From positions 4,352 through 68,351 of the forward strand of contig JBATKU010000123.1 in the NCBI GenBank assembly GCA_049669725.1: DNA of 64,000 nucleotides, read 5' to 3'. The first letter of the stretch is position 1; every line of letters begins with the position of its first letter. Positions 60,780 through 64,000 of the stretch are shown here, piece by piece. The notes under the pieces were generated by a model. The model saw only the letters and a list, made by a program, of their open reading frames with translations. It had not been told where the DNA came from and did no database searches. The position numbers and the translations under genes are program-made. The stretch comes from JAFDCJ01 sp049669725 (lineage in GTDB: Bacteria; Desulfobacterota; Desulfobacteria; Desulfobacterales; JAFDCJ01).

Positions 60780-62105
60780 TCACGTATTTTTTAGCGAGCC
60801 TTGTCCGGTAGCGCCGAGGGTAGTGCGCCATAGACTGCCCTTGGGGTCCACTTTTTTGCGTTTATCGGCAAGCACCTTCATGGGTACATGGACAAACTGG
60901 TTGTTCCAGTGGCCGATCAGCATACTGGTTTTGCCGGCCATTCCGGCATGGACGCTGTTTCGTCCCAGAAAATTGCAAAATACGCGATCGTTGGCATTGG
61001 CCGGAAGACTCCGGATCATGTAGCTTGGATCGATATACTTAATTGAGACATCAATGCCTTTGCCGGTAAAGAAAGAAGATATGGTTTCTTTTAAGTATAG
61101 CCCGATATCCTTGAGTTTAATATTTCCGGAGGCATCCCGGTTGCTTTTTTCATCCGCAAAAAACTTCTGACCTGCGCCCTCCGCAACGACGATTACCGCA
61201 TGCTTTCTTTCCGCCAGGCGTTTTTCCAACGCGCTTAACAAACCCGAAGGCCCTTCTAAGTCAAAATCAACTTCTGGAATGAGCACAAAATTGACATCCT
61301 GCTGGGCCAAAACGGCTGTGGCGGCAATGAAACCTGAATGTCTGCCCATTAGTTTTATCAGCCCAATGCCGTTGGGATATCCTTCGGCTTCGTTATTGGC
61401 GCTGATAATCGCCCGGGTGGCCACGTCTACTGCCGTGTCAAAGCCGAATGAACGGGAAACCATGTAAATGTCATTGTCGATGGTTTTGGGGACACCAACA
61501 ACACTGATTTTCAGTCCTCGGTCGATGATGGCATCGGCAATCCGGCCTGCGGCGGTCAGGGTTCCATCACCGCCAATCATAAATAACAGACTGATGTTCA
61601 TTCTTTCCAAACTGTCGATAATTTCATCAATATCCTGGGGACCTCTGCTCGACCCCAGCACCGTTCCTCCCCGATCATGAATATTGACCACAGTCTCGGG
61701 CGTCAGGTCAACCAGATCGTGGCCGTATTTGGCAATAAATCCCTGCAGTCCGTAACGAATTCCAAAAATATGCCGAACACCGTAAGCATAGTGCAATTCG
61801 AGCACTATCGAACGGATAATGTCATTGATTCCCGGGCATAGTCCGCCGCAGGTAACCAGGGCACATTTTAATTTGCTCGGGTCAAAGAATATCCGATGCC
61901 GGGGACCTGCCAGTTCAAAACAGGGCAGCGCTTTCTCGTCTTTGATCATCCGGTTGACCCGGGTATTGTCTACTTCAATAATAACCCGGCTTTGATCTGA
62001 AACAAAACTACTGCTACCCGTTTCATCGGCTCTTTTTTGAAGCGGTGAGGGCAGGGTGGTTTTGCCAAGGGTGGGTATTTCAGTAATCAGTTCATCGCTG
62101 TGCAT
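60780..62105 (-). CDS. pfkA: 6-phosphofructokinase, long ATP type
   Basis: 441 residues. LVTCGGLCPGINDIIRSIVL is the first nucleotide/phosphate motif; FMIGGDGTLTAAGRIADAI carries Gly where PPi-dependent enzymes have Asp, indicating ATP use; VGVPKTIDNDIYMVSRSFGF carries Lys where E. coli PfkA has Gly. The Gly/Lys pair is the combination known from long ATP-dependent PFKs such as trypanosomal ones. FP binding: IKLMGRHSGFIAATAVLA. Catalyses the committed step of glycolysis. GAGAGG precedes ATG 62105. Confidence 0.9.
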   Translation of the reverse strand: MHSDELITEIPTLGKTTLPSPLQKRADETGSSSFVSDQSRVIIEVDNTRVNRMIKDEKALPCFELAGPRHRIFFDPSKLKCALVTCGGLCPGINDIIRSIVLELHYAYGVRHIFGIRYGLQGFIAKYGHDLVDLTPETVVNIHDRGGTVLGSSRGPQDIDEIIDSLERMNISLLFMIGGDGTLTAAGRIADAIIDRGLKISVVGVPKTIDNDIYMVSRSFGFDTAVDVATRAIISANNEAEGYPNGIGLIKLMGRHSGFIAATAVLAQQDVNFVLIPEVDFDLEGPSGLLSALEKRLAERKHAVIVVAEGAGQKFFADEKSNRDASGNIKLKDIGLYLKETISSFFTGKGIDVSIKYIDPSYMIRSLPANANDRVFCNFLGRNSVHAGMAGKTSMLIGHWNNQFVHVPMKVLADKRKKVDPKGSLWRTTLGATGQGSLKNT

Positions 62106-62130
62106 GAAGACCTCTCAGATAATTGAATAA

Positions 62131-62165
62131 TGAATATTGACAGTTTCGTCAATATTCAGTTTTTT
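62131..62165 (+). terminator. TGAATATTGAC hairpin with T-tract
   Basis: TGAATATTGAC (62131-62141) and GTCAATATTCA (62148-62158) are perfect 11-bp arms with a six-base loop, followed on the plus strand by G and six Ts. It looks like an intrinsic terminator reading rightwards, yet no plus-strand gene precedes it; the words are also those of the intergenic repeats at 15.4 kb. Lies between pfk and kdsD. Confidence 0.5.
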
Positions 62166-62168
62166 GAC

Positions 62169-63188
62169 TCAGGCTCCGTTAAATTTGAATGCGCCTTTGC
62201 CCAGTATATCGTGCAAATGCAAAATGCCCTGGACCTCTTCCCGGGTATTGACGACAGGAAGAACAGTAATCTGGTGCTGTTCCATGATATTTAGCGCATC
62301 ATAGGTAGGGGAATTTTCCGCTATGGTCTGTGGATTTTTGGTCATGATGTCTTCTACGGTAAACTTTAAAAACGATCGTCCGGATGCCACCAATCGGCGG
62401 ATATCTCCGTCAGTGATAATGCCTTTTAGCATATTTTGATGATTGGTTACCAGGGTCGCGCCCAATCTGCCGCGGTCAATTTCTTTGACAGCTTCCTGCA
62501 GGCTGGTTCCTTCGGAAACCCGGGGCAGGGACGGGCCGGTGATCATGAGGTCCTTAACTTGGCTGGCCAGCCGCTGGCCGAGAGTTCCGCCTGGATGTAT
62601 CATTCTGAAATCATTAGATTTAAAATTTTTTTTATCCAGCAATACCACTGCCAGTGCATCTCCCATGGCCAGCATGGCGGTGGTGCTGGCGGTGGGCGCC
62701 AGACCCAGCGGACAGGCTTCAAACTCTACTCCCACATCGATAACAATATCGCTTTGAGCAGCCAGAGTGGAATTTTTGGAGCCTGTAAAAGCAATGATTT
62801 TACACCCGATTCGTCGGATGCTCGGCAGCAGAATACACAGTTCATCGGTTTCCCCGCTGGTTGACATGGCAATAAAGATGTCATCACGGGATACCTGGCC
62901 CAGATCTCCGTGCATGGCCTCTACGGGATGCAAAAACAATGATCTTGTACCCGTGCTGTTTAAGGTGGCAACGATTTTGCGCCCCACAATTCCCGATTTT
63001 CCAATTCCGGAGAGTATCAGTCGACCACTGGAACTGCAAACCTGCTCAATCATCTCGGAAAAATTATCATCGATCCGATCAACCAGGTTAATGATGCCGT
63101 CGGCTTCTATTTTTAAAACTTCAATCGCCTTTTGAATGATTGCGCCGGAATCACCCTTCTGTTTTTTCACTTTGGATTTGGAGCTCAT
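62169..63188 (-). CDS. kdsD: Arabinose-5-phosphate isomerase
   Basis: 339 residues: SIS domain 35-185 (RLILSGIGKSGIVGRKIVAT, FIAMSTSGETDELCILLPSI, EACPLGLAPTASTTAMLAMG) and two CBS domains at 210-330 (GATLVTNHQNMLKGIITDGD, VEDIMTKNPQTIAENSPTYD). It isomerises ribulose 5-phosphate to arabinose 5-phosphate, precursor of KDO in LPS. The other kds genes are not within the window to the left; they may lie beyond the right side or elsewhere. Confidence 0.94.
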   Translation of the reverse strand: MSSKSKVKKQKGDSGAIIQKAIEVLKIEADGIINLVDRIDDNFSEMIEQVCSSSGRLILSGIGKSGIVGRKIVATLNSTGTRSLFLHPVEAMHGDLGQVSRDDIFIAMSTSGETDELCILLPSIRRIGCKIIAFTGSKNSTLAAQSDIVIDVGVEFEACPLGLAPTASTTAMLAMGDALAVVLLDKKNFKSNDFRMIHPGGTLGQRLASQVKDLMITGPSLPRVSEGTSLQEAVKEIDRGRLGATLVTNHQNMLKGIITDGDIRRLVASGRSFLKFTVEDIMTKNPQTIAENSPTYDALNIMEQHQITVLPVVNTREEVQGILHLHDILGKGAFKFNGA

Positions 63189-63348
63189 ATTAGGCTAACC
63201 GCATGTGCATCGAAAAATGGTTTGTAACTTGCATGATTAAAAGAGTGTAACTTGGTGATTCAACCTGATGATTTATTTTCAATGATTAAAGTCTAAAAAT
63301 CAAGTCCGGATCACGAATTTAGAAATTTAAATTTATAAAATTTTTTTA

Positions 63349-63377
63349 TTGACAATCGATTCGGGGGTCATTATATT
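63349..63377 (+). promoter_or_regulatory. Strong sigma-70 promoter of the PxxKW gene
   Basis: TTGACA (63349-63354), 17-base spacer, TATATT (63372-63377). Preceded by an AT-rich UP-like run (AATTTATAAAATTTTTTTA). Transcription should begin near 63384. Confidence 0.75.
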
Positions 63378-63400
63378 CCCCTGAATTTTAATCTGTTTTG

Positions 63401-63430
63401 GCCGGGTCCAAACGGTTCCCGGCTTTTTTT
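63401..63430 (+). terminator. Leader terminator/attenuator before the PxxKW gene
   Basis: GCCGGG (63401-63406) pairs with CCCGGC (63418-63423), with an inner CC/GG closing loop AAAC, followed by seven Ts (63424-63430). It lies only about 20 bases after the predicted start of transcription and 36 bases before the ATG, so transcripts would either stop as a ~45-nt RNA or read through. Confidence 0.7.
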
Positions 63431-63465
63431 ATACAAACCAAATAATTTTCAAGGGGGTGATTCCA

Positions 63466-63744
63466 ATGATTTGTACAACCATCAAAGAAGGCGTTGAGTG
63501 TCCTTTTATGTCCGCTAAAGGGTGTTCTTACAACGAGGGGATTTGCCATCAGATCGTCGAGAAGTGCCAGGGTTGCAACCGCGGTAACGAATTTTCAACC
63601 GGTTGGTATTGCTCAGCCTGTCCTGATCCCACAGTGAAATGGAAAAACGGAAACTGCAACATGGCATCCCATGTTAGTGCAGCCGCCGAAGCCAAAAAGG
63701 CCAAAATTAATCCTTTAAAGGCCTCCAAAAGAGCGCGCCGCTAA
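63466..63744 (+). CDS. PxxKW family cysteine-rich protein
   Basis: 92 residues from ATG 63466, with GGGGGTGA as ribosome-binding site; the GTG at 63457 lies inside that site. Cys spacing is CTTIKEGVECPFMSAKGC, CHQIVEKCQGCNR, WYCSACPDPTVKWKNGNC; the PTVKW motif gives the family name. Eleven Cys in 65 residues suggest two metal or Fe-S sites. The tail is Ala/Lys-rich (KKAKINPLKASKRARR), possibly for nucleic acid or membrane contact. Typical of deltaproteobacterial anaerobes; function unknown. Confidence 0.85.
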   Translation: MICTTIKEGVECPFMSAKGCSYNEGICHQIVEKCQGCNRGNEFSTGWYCSACPDPTVKWKNGNCNMASHVSAAAEAKKAKINPLKASKRARR

Positions 63745-63768
63745 TTTCGTCCGCGATCCAACGGTAAA

Positions 63769-63791
63769 CCCCGCTCAGAACCCGAGCGGGG
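63769..63791 (+). terminator. Strong hairpin after the PxxKW gene
   Basis: CCCCGCTC and GAGCGGGG form a perfect 8-bp stem with a seven-base loop, 24 bases after the stop codon. No T-tract follows, so it may be a processing or stabilising hairpin more than a simple terminator. Confidence 0.55.
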
Positions 63792-64000
63792 ACTTACCCC
63801 CATTAGCACTAAATCGTTCGTAATTGTTCACAGACTTAACATCAAATTTCGCACGGACTGAACATCGAACGTCCAACGTTGAACATCGAATATTGATGTC
63901 GCTCTGCTCCGCAATTTTATTTGTATTCATAATTCCGATTTTTAGTGTCTAATCTGTTAGAAGCTTCTCAATACTAACCAGCTGAATACAGATCCCCACC
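63792..64000. repeat. Gene-free right edge with GAACATCGAACGT words
   Basis: From about 63855: ACTGAACATCGAACGTCCAA CGTTGAACATCGAATATTGA, then GTCGCTCTGCTCCGCAATTT, a diverged copy of the TCGCTTCGCTCTGTCC core of the elements at 15.4 and 42.6 kb. No gene starts before the window ends. Confidence 0.5.

Overview
The window looks like chromosomal DNA of a Gram-negative, flagellated member of the Desulfobacterota (sulfate-reducer type). The evidence is a combination of genes: a PxxKW-type Cys-rich protein, a FlgM-associated-type protein with a sigma-28-like promoter, selenocysteine synthase (selA), a fused CobA-HemD enzyme for uroporphyrin/siroheme, LPS sugar genes (gmhA, kdsD), and several small families I associate with this group. 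No rRNA, tRNA, CRISPR array, complete transposon or prophage was seen.

Layout. 1-7.1 kb is an accessory, partly decayed stretch: HAD phosphatases, small conserved proteins, a Coa1-like/acetyltransferase/secreted-protein operon, an AlkA-type glycosylase, a VapBC toxin-antitoxin pair with a palindrome at its start codon, and the 3' remnant of an integron-type integrase. 7.1-13.1 kb is a minus-strand catabolic cluster (sugar epimerase, GMC oxidoreductase, D-cysteine desulfhydrase-like enzyme, amino-acid permease) whose two promoter-proximal genes survive only as internally deleted remnants. 13.4-21.5 kb carries an HNH nuclease, ugd, rmlA, ileS-lspA and holA. 21.5-28 kb is mixed: small proteins, aldo/keto reductase, half-size TSUP transporter, C-terminal J-domain protein, C-S lyase, adenosine-specific kinase, moaA. 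28-33.4 kb holds a glucosyl-3-phosphoglycerate synthase-like gene coupled to a peptidase with altered active-site motifs, diverging from an FGGY kinase paired with a bacterial sphingosine-1-phosphate lyase homologue. This is the most interesting metabolic locus in the window.

33.6-41.4 kb: fmdB-hemC-cobA/hemD (translationally coupled), a TPR protein-gmhA pair followed by a deoxyhypusine-synthase-like gene, selA, and a CheD-HDOD pseudogene. 41.5-53.6 kb: rmlB, pyrF, lysC, tsaE, nnrDE, pdxJ (unusual active-site motifs), ybeY, pgpH-like 7TM-HD, phoH, cvpA, mazG. 53.6-64 kb: flagella-associated small proteins, class II aldolase, an acidic DUF4124 protein, an LpoA-like lipoprotein, phosphofructokinase, kdsD and the PxxKW gene behind a promoter-terminator leader.

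Two themes cut across the window. Many intergenic gaps contain inverted arrays of short, near-tandem 'words' (for example GTGTCAGGTTTC, TCGTCATTCGACAT, GAGTTGCG), a different word at each place; two of them share an identical 16-nt core 27 kb apart. In addition, at least three genes (M14 peptidase, enolase-superfamily enzyme, CheD-HDOD) kept both ends but lost the middle, which points to decay by internal deletion. All family assignments come from reading the sequence by eye; no database search was run.
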